Positions 1 to 10,730 of a stretch of DNA of 64,000 nucleotides are shown piece by piece. The DNA comes from Halomontanus rarus (lineage in GTDB: Archaea; Halobacteriota; Halobacteria; Halobacteriales; Natrialbaceae): the NCBI RefSeq assembly GCF_017357405.1, contig NZ_CP071598.1:744001-808000 (forward strand), read 5' to 3'. Every line of letters starts with the position of its first letter. The first letter of the stretch is position 1. The position numbers and the translations under genes were made by a program. The notes beneath the pieces were generated by a model. It made no database searches, had not been told where the DNA came from, and saw nothing but the letters and a program-made list of their open reading frames with translations.

Positions 1-82
1 CGGCTAACGGGTACTGTGAATCGTCGACCAGAAACTCGACTTCGACTATCTGTTCGGTGGCGGTTCCATCAGACGAACTCAC
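1..82 (-). CDS. 5' end of a gene running off the left edge (possible HTH regulator)
   Basis: A minus-strand reading frame opens at a GTG at position 82 and stays open to the window edge (27 codons). The start is supported by a TATA-like AAACC/TAAAC element at about 104-111 (plus-strand GGTTTA), the spacing of a leaderless haloarchaeal transcript. The N-terminus (MSSSDGTATEQIVEVEF...) has a short polar leader and then a beta-strand-like VEVEFLV segment, which resembles the first strand of haloarchaeal bacterio-opsin-activator type regulators. That family call is inference from very few residues. Only the presence of a start here is well supported. Confidence 0.45.
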   Translation of the reverse strand, partial: MSSSDGTATEQIVEVEFLVDDSQYPLA

Positions 83-251
83 GGTCGAGGAGACGAGAGC
101 GGTAGGTTTACGTATTACCGTCTAATACCCGCACGCGAATCAAGCAAATAAGTAACTCCCTTCCCCATACAGTTTTTCGAGACACGCTGACCACGGCGCT
201 CTCCAAAGTAACAGAACGAGATACAAGTAATTAAGCGCGTGCGACGACTCG

Positions 252-677
252 TTGCTGTACATCGATGGCTTCGTCCCGACCACCGTGGTATTGTCGTTCC
301 TGTTCGTGAGTGCGTTACTCGTCACGATCATCATTCACGTTCGCTTCGTTCCCGAATTCTTCCCCGACGACGTGTTCACGGCGATACTCTTTCTACTGGC
401 AGGGTGGGTCACGTTCACGCTCGTCTTCTACGTTCTCGGCCGTCTCTTTTCGGAACCCGGTCCGATTCCGAGTATGCGCTCGGGCGACATCGGTACCGCC
501 CTCTTTCTCGTCTCGCTCCTGCTCAGTCTGTTCCTCGATACGCTCGGATTCACGGTCGAACTGGTCCTCGAGGCACACGTCCTTCCCGCGCTCGGAATCT
601 ACGCCGGACTGGCCTTGATCGGTTGGTCGATCGGCCAACGGACGACGGCGATCAATCGGATAGCCGCCGACGAGTGA
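252..677 (+). CDS. small integral membrane protein, function unknown
   Basis: A 141-residue protein with four strongly hydrophobic segments (about residues 9-28, 42-64, 78-98 and 108-128) and a short polar tail. The start used is a TTG at 252; no ATG precedes the first membrane helix in frame, so the exact start is uncertain. It ends 5 bases before the convergent UspA gene. No family motif is recognised. The helix-rich, charge-poor composition and normal haloarchaeal codon use argue that it is real. It could be a member of one of the uncharacterised haloarchaeal four-helix families. Confidence 0.6.
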   Translation: MLYIDGFVPTTVVLSFLFVSALLVTIIIHVRFVPEFFPDDVFTAILFLLAGWVTFTLVFYVLGRLFSEPGPIPSMRSGDIGTALFLVSLLLSLFLDTLGFTVELVLEAHVLPALGIYAGLALIGWSIGQRTTAINRIAADE

Positions 678-682
678 CCCAG

Positions 683-1126
683 TCACTCCGTCTCGGAGCG
701 GTGCTTCGCGATGAACACTTGGATATCGCCGAACCTGATCACGTGATCGGCGACACTGCCGACTGCCATCCGGTGGATTCCACCCCGTCCTCGCGTCCCC
801 ATCACGATCAGATCCGCATCGATCTCCTCGCCGTACTCGAGGATCTCCGTCTCCGGCGGTCCGTCACGAACGACTGTCGTCACCTCGAGGTCGTACGATT
901 GGGCGCGCTCTGCGATCCGCGAGACGAACCGTTCGGCCCGTCCGCGAATCGCCTCTTTCGCGCTCGCGGCGTCTCCCGGCAAGCGGATATCGCCCAGTGG
1001 CCCCGTTTCGGTGACGCAGATGACGTGGACGGTCGCATCGTGGTAGCTCGCGAGCTCGAGGCCGGTTTCGGCGGCCGATTCGGCGTACTCGCTACCGTCG
1101 GTTGGGATGAGAATCGTCTCGAACAC
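683..1126 (-). CDS. universal stress protein, UspA family
   Basis: A 147-residue single-domain Usp protein of normal family length. It opens with the family signature FETILIPTDGS and carries the ATP-binding loop GTRGRGGIHRMAVGSV near the C-terminus (about residues 109-124), with the G-x2-G-x9-G-S/T spacing of nucleotide-binding members. These proteins are cytoplasmic alpha/beta dimers linked to stress survival, and the target here cannot be read from sequence. The ATG start at 1126 places the first beta strand at the N-terminus, as in the family. It is convergent with the membrane-protein gene at 252-677. Upstream lies the rRNA leader region, transcribed in the opposite direction. Confidence 0.93.
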   Translation of the reverse strand: MFETILIPTDGSEYAESAAETGLELASYHDATVHVICVTETGPLGDIRLPGDAASAKEAIRGRAERFVSRIAERAQSYDLEVTTVVRDGPPETEILEYGEEIDADLIVMGTRGRGGIHRMAVGSVADHVIRFGDIQVFIAKHRSETE

Positions 1127-1310
1127 GAGTGGTAGTTGGACGCCATCGCACGTGAATCCATTCGCCGTTTCCGATGGTCGTCGACGGTTCCGAGCCGAAG
1201 CGGGACAGACGAATTCACAACTCGAGCTGGGGCTCTCCGTTCTGATGTTATCAGTCTCACCGATCAGTGCAAAACCGTGCCATGGTAGCGCCTTCCGCGG
1301 CGACTATCGT

Positions 1311-1720
1311 TCGACGGCCTTATGTAGGAACCCGGTCCTCGTATTGAATGCGAACGACGTGGCCCACGCTGCCACGTCCCCTCTGGCCGGATTCCGGCAC
1401 GGAGGTTGACACACATCCCTCGTGCACCCGTCGTCGGTCCGATCCAACGACCTTAAGTGTGCGAGTCCACTCGGATTGGACGTGATTCCGGTCGTCGCCG
1501 AGACGGCCGGTCCAAGACGACGCCCTTATATGTAAAGGGGGTCTATGATTGGGTACGCGAAACCCTCCGCCGGATGCGGTTTTCGGCGGGGATCACGATC
1601 CGAAGCCCTTAAGTGTAATAGGGCAGTTGGATGTGAACGCAAAGAACGCGTATTCGACGGGGCGTTCAACTCGCTCCGTCAGCCGGACTCGCCTTCGAAG
1701 GGGTTAAGTACTCCTCGGGG
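1311..1720 (+). promoter_or_regulatory. tandem rRNA promoters (about five)
   Basis: Five similar elements precede the 16S gene: CGGCCTTATGTAGG near 1315, CGACCTTAAGTGTGCG near 1448, CGCCCTTATATGTAAAG near 1521, CGAAGCCCTTAAGTGTAA near 1601, and TTCGAAGGGGTTAAGTAC near 1694. Each has a TTAAGT or TTATAT box-A core behind a purine/C-rich BRE. Tandem promoters with this CCTTAAGTGT consensus are established for haloarchaeal rRNA operons. The match and spacing (80-130 bases) are read directly. Relative strength is not known. The first copy is the least similar. Confidence 0.8.
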
Positions 1721-1810
1721 CTTACAAAGAAGTCCGAAGGAGATGAGGATTCCACCCCTGCGGTCCGCCGTTAAGATGGGATCTGATGTTAGCCTTGATA
1801 GTTCGGTGAC

Positions 1811-1850
1811 GCTCGATCGGTCGATACGATCTGGGTCACCGAACGGACCA
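1811..1850 (+). other. 16S processing stem, 5' arm
   Basis: GGGTCACCGAACGGACC (1833-1849) pairs with GGTCCGTTCGGTCACCC (3423-3439) beyond the 16S 3' end with a single mismatch. The preceding bases (1811-1824) continue the helix with 3440-3456. This long interrupted helix is the bulge-helix-bulge precursor cut by the tRNA-splicing endonuclease in archaeal rRNA maturation. Confidence 0.75.
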
Positions 1851-1909
1851 AGTTACGTGTGAGTATGACATCATACTCCGCCAACTCCCCGGCTCTGCCG
1901 GGGAATAGC

Positions 1910-3383
<1,474 letters not shown>

Positions 3384-3422
3384 ACAGATCGGGACCGGGG
3401 CGACGCCCCGGCCCACCTATTC

Positions 3423-3456
3423 GGTCCGTTCGGTCACCCAACGCGTCGGCCGAGCG
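3423..3456 (+). other. 16S processing stem, 3' arm
   Basis: This is the partner of the 5' arm at 1811-1850: GGTCCGTTCGGTCACCC is the near-exact reverse complement of 1833-1849, and CGTCGGCCGAGCGAGC extends the helix outward with G-U pairs. Together they enclose the whole 16S gene. Confidence 0.75.
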
Positions 3457-3529
3457 AGCACCTTAGAACTATCAAGGCTAACAGTAAGTCTCCCACCAAC
3501 TCGATCGCGACGATCGAGCCGGTGGGGGT

Positions 3530-3601
3530 GGGCCCATAGCTCAGTGGTAGAGTGCCTCCTTTGCAAGGAGGATGCCCAGGGTTCGAATCCCTGTGGGTCC
3601 A
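3530..3601 (+). tRNA. tRNA-Ala (anticodon TGC)
   Basis: A complete 72-nt cloverleaf in the 16S-23S spacer. The acceptor stem GGGCCCA pairs with TGGGTCC followed by discriminator A; the anticodon stem CCTCC/GGAGG encloses the loop TTTGCAA with anticodon TGC at 3562-3564; the T-arm is CAGGGTTCGAATCCCTG. No intron is seen and CCA is not encoded. tRNA-Ala(UGC) in this spacer is the standard haloarchaeal arrangement. Confidence 0.97.
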
Positions 3602-3743
3602 TGTCTCGGAGCGGATCGAGACCGAGTCCCTTAAGTGGGACAGACGTCTTCGATCTAATCCGAACGAACCGATGCACCATCCCGCGCAAGTGTGGATGGG
3701 AAGGGTCAATGCAGGCCGGCCGTCTACCGGCGTGCAAATGAGA

Positions 3744-3790
3744 CCGTGTGTACGTGTAGTCCAGGCGTCCACTGGACCCGTTCCCGGGTC
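3744..3790 (+). other. 23S processing stem with bulge-helix-bulge, 5' arm
   Basis: A 21-base block at 3744-3764 (CCGTGTGTACG...CCAG) is the exact reverse complement of 6791-6811 downstream of the 23S gene. An inner block (3774-3790, GACCCGTTCCCGGGTC) pairs with 6764-6781. The unpaired GCGTCCA/GCGTTAA segments between them form the bulges cut during 23S release. Confidence 0.8.
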
Positions 3791-3832
3791 ACACGTCGTA
3801 CATTCGTACGACACGTAACCGATCCGTAGAAC

Positions 3833-6745
<2,913 letters not shown>

Positions 6746-6763
6746 CATACGCATGGATCGTAC

Positions 6764-6811
6764 GGACCCGGAAACGGGTCCAGGCGTTAACTGGACTACA
6801 CGTACACACGG
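6764..6811 (+). other. 23S processing stem with bulge-helix-bulge, 3' arm
   Basis: CTGGACTACACG...ACGG at 6791-6811 is a perfect 21-base complement of the 5' arm. GGACCCGGAAACGGGTCC just inside pairs with 3774-3790. The GCGTTAA between them is the bulge opposite GCGTCCA. Confidence 0.8.
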
Positions 6812-6881
6812 AGACAGACCACCGATACTGGTTCCCGGAACAGTGGTTCCGGGAAAGACGGTTCGATTCCGTCGATCGGCG

Positions 6882-7002
6882 TTAAGGCGGCCACAGCGGT
6901 GGGGCGACTCCCGTACCCGTTCCGAACACGGAAGATAAGCCCACCTGCGTTACGGTCAGTACTGGAGTGAGAGATCCTCTGGGAAATCCGTTTCGCCGCC
7001 TC
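6882..7002 (+). rRNA. rrf: 5S ribosomal RNA
   Basis: About 121 nt, beginning TTAAGGCGGCCACAGCGG and ending CGCCGCCTCC, whose ends pair as the terminal helix. Internal CCGTACCCGTTCCGAACACGG and ACTGGAGTG segments match haloarchaeal 5S. It is the last gene of the operon: no tRNA-Cys, often found after 5S in haloarchaea, follows it. Confidence 0.95.
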
Positions 7003-7022
7003 CACTCATACTATCATAACAC

Positions 7023-7100
7023 CGCGGAGTGGCGTTGCTGCTCCGCGTGATCATCACTCCTCAGAGAGCGACAGCGCTCTCTGGGGTTTTTTATTTTATA
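7023..7100 (+). terminator. rRNA operon terminator
   Basis: Two hairpins follow 5S: CGCGGAG (7023-7029) with CTCCGCG (7041-7047), and CAGAGAGCG (7062-7070) with CGCTCTCTG (7075-7083), the second followed by GGGTTTTTTATTTTATA. The T-run is the usual haloarchaeal termination signal, and the stable stem is unusually intrinsic-terminator-like for archaea. Confidence 0.75.
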
Positions 7101-7909
7101 AGGTGTATTCTCTGAAGCCTGCAGAATCAACACCAAGGCGGAATTTCATGTCACAAGGGACTGTATTGTTCGTTGGGATCCAGATCCAAAACTCACTATT
7201 CATGTCGGACCGTTCGTCATAAGACATTGAACGGTCTGTCCGTGTTGTGCGTGACGGGACGCTTTGTTCGTCGTGCCCATTCGGGCGTTTTGAATCTATC
7301 CCGTCTCTCGTGGTCTACTTTGTGCACACGCGACCCGTCGATGCCGAACGGCTATTTCGATAATTCAATTGAGGCGATTTGTCATTCGGTAGTAGAGCTG
7401 CCGTATAATTAGATGTATCTGACGGCAATAGGCTATTCGGGCCGATCGAAACATTGAGTGACGACTCTAAAACGGTATCGCTTTCTGGTTGAACCGGTGG
7501 CTGTTGTCCGAGCTGGTCCGGTGTTATCGTACGTTTTCTGAGAGTCGTTCTGAGTCATTCCACTCACTTGTTCTGTAACAATCGCCAACACTGTGGTGCA
7601 AATCGACTGCAGTACGAAATCACTAATCGGTCCCGAAGGCGATCGAGACTGGACGGTCTGGCTGGTTCTGAAACGCGAGTCGGATCTCGAGTGAGGGAGA
7701 GCACTCTCCGTTATAGAAAGCCACTCTCCCGAATCACTTTCTCAAATATATGATAGTTTCCTTGCATGGGTGTCACCGAGCTGGTTCTCACTCCTCTTGA
7801 ACTGATTCCTTTCCCGTATTCTCCTACACCTATCTCTTTTACACTCATATCAGATGATGGGGGAATAGATGTCAAACTACCGGATGTTACTGTCTCTCTA
7901 GTCGCGCGT
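7101..7909. other. 809-base AT-richer stretch, no convincing gene
   Basis: No reading frame here has haloarchaeal acidic composition or codon bias. The short frames at 7173-7412 and 7766-7996 look random, and the latter overlaps the better-supported minus-strand gene. A hairpin, GGACCGTTC (7205-7213) with GAACGGTCT (7228-7236), is the only clear structure. Base composition is visibly less GC-rich than the flanking genes. Confidence 0.5.
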
Positions 7910-8164
7910 TCACTGTGTGGGAGGTATGTAACTCACTACAGTTGCGATGCTGAGTACGTTCTCGAAGAGGCCGATAAAGAGGGCTGTAACGAGTGATAGT
8001 ACGAGATACGCCATGAGAAAAATGGCCACCAAAATCAGCGTGACGAATACGTAATCGACGGTTCGATCGTGGACGATGATTGAGTGCTGTCCGATATCGA
8101 AGACCGAATACCCGAAATCGTGCGCTTCGAGTTCTTCGACTGTAAGACGAGGTCGAATTCGCAT
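7910..8164 (-). CDS. small haloarchaeal membrane protein, unknown function
   Basis: 84 residues from the ATG at 8164, which has a good Shine-Dalgarno (GGAGGAC, with GGTGAGG abutting the ATG). The first 36 residues are polar and acidic (VEELEAHDF, DIGQHS), followed by one long or two short hydrophobic helices (about residues 38-72, VFVTLILVAIFLM and VLSLVTALFIGLF). It stands alone in a gene-poor, AT-richer region. No domain is recognised. The ribosome-binding site and amphipathic design argue for a real gene. Confidence 0.55.
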   Translation of the reverse strand: MRIRPRLTVEELEAHDFGYSVFDIGQHSIIVHDRTVDYVFVTLILVAIFLMAYLVLSLVTALFIGLFENVLSIATVVSYIPPTQ

Positions 8165-8584
8165 CCTCACCGTCCTCCTCGAACGGTCACGTTCGTTCCA
8201 GGTCGCAGTAGTTTCTGAACCAGCATTCGGTTGCTCAGTTGTACGAACGTAGCATACCTAAAGTTATTGGCTGGTTCCTCGAGACTCGATTAACGTTTCT
8301 CTCTGATTACCGTTTTACTCAATAGCTACGTTTGAATGACTGTTCTCGATTCCAGATATCTGTATGATATGTGTGTTTTTGAATGCTAGCCGTCTCATTG
8401 AACGTTTGACGTGTGGGGTTGGACGCTCAACAGCTACCATCTTTGAAAGTATGACCCGCCATTAGGGGGACATACACAATCTATAATGTGGATTACACTC
8501 ATATGTATGTAACGTATGTTTTCTCATCACTAAATCAAATCCGTAATCACCGTCTAACGACTCTACAGGCGGGGATAATAGTGG
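8165..8584. other. 420-base intergenic, nothing recognised
   Basis: AT-richer DNA between the small membrane-protein gene and the coding remnants. I see no RNA gene, clear repeat or supported reading frame. A promoter for the minus-strand gene at 7910-8164 presumably lies just beyond 8164. Confidence 0.4.
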
Positions 8585-8990
8585 TTACGGCGCTTCGAAC
8601 TTGGCCGTGTTCTCATCGACGTTGTACACCCCGCGTGCGATCGGTAGTTTCTGTTGTTCGAGTTCGTCGTTCTGTTGTGGGATCGAATCACTGAGTTTTG
8701 CTACAGTAGATCCGTCTCAACCTCACTTATCGTACTCGAGTTCGTAGCGTTGCAGAACGCGGGGCGATACGCCACTGCCGGACAGGGCTCGTTCCATTTC
8801 CGACTCGTATTCTCTGTTATCCGGTAAACCATATGGTGTGCATTTAAACTTCTGTAGGGGATTATAATTGTATACTGTGTTATTATCCCTCTAGTTTGAA
8901 CGAGATTGACTCCCCCTCGGTGATCTGTTCGTTGCGACTGAACGTCCGGTAATATCGTCCTTCTGGACTGTGTCACCGTCGAATATGCTA
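8585..8990 (-). pseudogene. decayed protein-coding remnants (minus strand)
   Basis: Three adjacent minus-strand stretches look protein-like but lack starts and are split by stops or frame changes. One ends at 8585 (...LPIARGVYNVDENTAKFEAP, then TAA). The next ends at 8723 (...GVSPRVLQRYELEYDK, then TGA) in the same frame, with two stops between. The third, in another frame, ends near 8885 (...QITEGESISFKLEG, then TAA). The LPIARGVYNVDEN ending resembles the tail of some beta-type carbonic anhydrases, but this is a weak guess. The region is AT-richer than its neighbours, which fits degraded accessory DNA. Confidence 0.35.
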
Positions 8991-9122
8991 CTCGCAGTGA
9001 TAACGAAAGTAATGTAGAGTACCGATACGAGGAATTCGGCTCGATCCGCAGTCTGCGGATCGAATACCGTCGACAGGAAAACGCGTTCGAAAATAGTAGA
9101 TCGTGTGCTCGTGCCGAACCGC

Positions 9123-10628
9123 CTACTGGATGGAGAGACCGGCTACCGTCGCCGGTGGGAGTTCGAGGGAGAGAGTCCCGTCGTCGTCGACTGAAACCTC
9201 GAGGTCCGCAGCCGCGAACTCGTCGGCATTGTCGGCGGTGACTGTCGTGTCCGGTTCGTTATCTGCGAACAGGAGATTCGCGTCGATCGCGTCGGCGTCC
9301 GGTGTTGTTCCTTCGAGACTGATCTCGACGCTGTGGTCTTCACGGCAGTCGAGGTTGGTGACGGTGACGTACGTCTCGCCGTCGGTGGTCGATGCGGAGG
9401 CACCGACCAGTGGCAGTTCGCGATCGTCGTCCGCGAGTTCGCGAGCGGGCGTATCGATCGACGTCTGGACGGCCTCGTTGCCTTTGTGTGGGGCGTACAG
9501 GTCGAAGACGTGGTAGGTCGGGCGCGCCCAGGCGTCGTCGGCGTCGGTTTCGACGAGACACTGGAGAACGTTGACGGTCTGTGCGATGTTGGTCATCGTC
9601 ACGACGTCGCTGTGGTGGTTGAAGATGTCGAGGACGGCCGCTGCGGAGAGTGCGTCGAGGACGTTCCCCGGCTGCTCGAGTCCGTTGTCGGCCGTCGCTT
9701 CGGTGTGCCAGGCGCCCCACTCGTCGATGATGACACCGATGTCGCGGGTCGTGGCGACGGCGTTGATCGCGGCGGCGATCTTCTCGATGTGTGTTTCCAT
9801 CTCGAGGGCATCGGCGAGGAACCGGTCGTATTTGTCCTCGTCTGCTTCCTCGACAGACATCGTGCGGCCGTAGTAGTGGTGGAGCGTGAGGTGGTCGAGC
9901 GGGAAGTCACTGCCCCATGCGGAGCCGCCGATCTCCTCCATGAAGCGGCGGTTCCACTCGTGGCCCTCGAAGCCACAGGCGATGAGCTCGAGTTCGTGAT
10001 CGAGCATCAGGTTGTCCATGGTGCCGACGTAGGTCGCGAACCGACGGTACTCGCGGGCGTACTGTTCGGGCGTCATCTGTCCGCCACAGCCCCAGTTTTC
10101 GTTGCCCAGGCCCCAGTACTTCACGCCGTAGGGTTCCTCGTGGCCGTTCTCTCTGCGTCGGTCGGCGAGTTCGGTGTCCCCGTCGTAGTTACAGTACTCG
10201 ACCCAGTTGGCGGCTTCCTGTGGGTCGCCCGAGCCGACGTTGGCGGCGAGGTACGGCTCCGTGCCGATGCGTTCGCACAGTTGGAGGAACTCGTCGGTGC
10301 CGAAGGCGTTGGATTCCTCGGGAACCTCTTCGGGACCCTGTGCCCAGAAGAGGTTTCGGCGGCGCGGTCGGTCCTCCCGTGGGCCGATGCCGTCCTCCCA
10401 GTGGTAGTCGTCGGCGAAACAGCCGCCGGGCCATCGCAGGACGGGGAGCTCGAGGTCGTCGAGGAGGGAGACGACGTCTTCGCGAAATCCGTCCTCGTCA
10501 GTACTGTCGCTATTCCAGATCCCTTCGTAGATACATCGTCCGAGATGTTCCGAGAAGTGACCGTGGACCTCGGGTGCGATCCGATCGATGCCCGCCTCTT
10601 TGTGGACTGTAATGCGTGCGTCTGTCAT
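9123..10628 (-). CDS. alpha-L-arabinofuranosidase, GH51
   Basis: A 501-residue cytoplasmic glycosidase releasing terminal alpha-L-arabinofuranose from arabinan or arabinoxylan oligosaccharides with retention. The (beta/alpha)8 barrel carries the family blocks: RWPGGCFADDYHW at about 65-77, the acid/base Glu177 in YWGLGNENWG, and the nucleophile Glu303 in IIDEWGAWH. A C-terminal beta-sandwich ends ATVAGLSIQ. Length equals typical GH51. There is no signal peptide, so it acts on imported oligosaccharides. It is the last gene of a minus-strand pair, 102 bases downstream of the GH2 gene, with its own TATAGTTTA-like element about 27-35 bases upstream of the ATG. A second, longer GH51 lies at 14931-17093. 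Confidence 0.94.
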   Translation of the reverse strand: MTDARITVHKEAGIDRIAPEVHGHFSEHLGRCIYEGIWNSDSTDEDGFREDVVSLLDDLELPVLRWPGGCFADDYHWEDGIGPREDRPRRRNLFWAQGPEEVPEESNAFGTDEFLQLCERIGTEPYLAANVGSGDPQEAANWVEYCNYDGDTELADRRRENGHEEPYGVKYWGLGNENWGCGGQMTPEQYAREYRRFATYVGTMDNLMLDHELELIACGFEGHEWNRRFMEEIGGSAWGSDFPLDHLTLHHYYGRTMSVEEADEDKYDRFLADALEMETHIEKIAAAINAVATTRDIGVIIDEWGAWHTEATADNGLEQPGNVLDALSAAAVLDIFNHHSDVVTMTNIAQTVNVLQCLVETDADDAWARPTYHVFDLYAPHKGNEAVQTSIDTPARELADDDRELPLVGASASTTDGETYVTVTNLDCREDHSVEISLEGTTPDADAIDANLLFADNEPDTTVTADNADEFAAADLEVSVDDDGTLSLELPPATVAGLSIQ

Positions 10629-10730
10629 GCACTGGTGTGCGTTTCGTCGGTACCCATGTAAACTATACGATTCGAGGACCGCCTCGTTCAGCGGATGCGA
10701 TCTCTATCAGAACCCAGTAACTGTTCGTCG

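Noticed and set aside
239..1135. Long plus-strand frame of 298 codons at the left end
   Set aside because: Arg-rich, non-acidic translation lying across the membrane-protein gene and opposite UspA. It is a mirror of real coding on other frames.
1545..1862. Frame of 105 codons in the rRNA leader
   Set aside because: It covers tandem promoters and the processing stem. It is basic, with no fold.
6841..6881. Complete tRNA in the 23S-5S spacer
   Set aside because: Only a T-arm-like hairpin is present. D-arm, anticodon arm and a proper acceptor stem cannot be formed.
7766..7996. Plus-strand 76-codon frame with a nearby AT-rich element
   Set aside because: It overlaps the minus-strand membrane-protein gene, which has a ribosome-binding site and hydrophobic pattern. 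The plus-strand product looks random.
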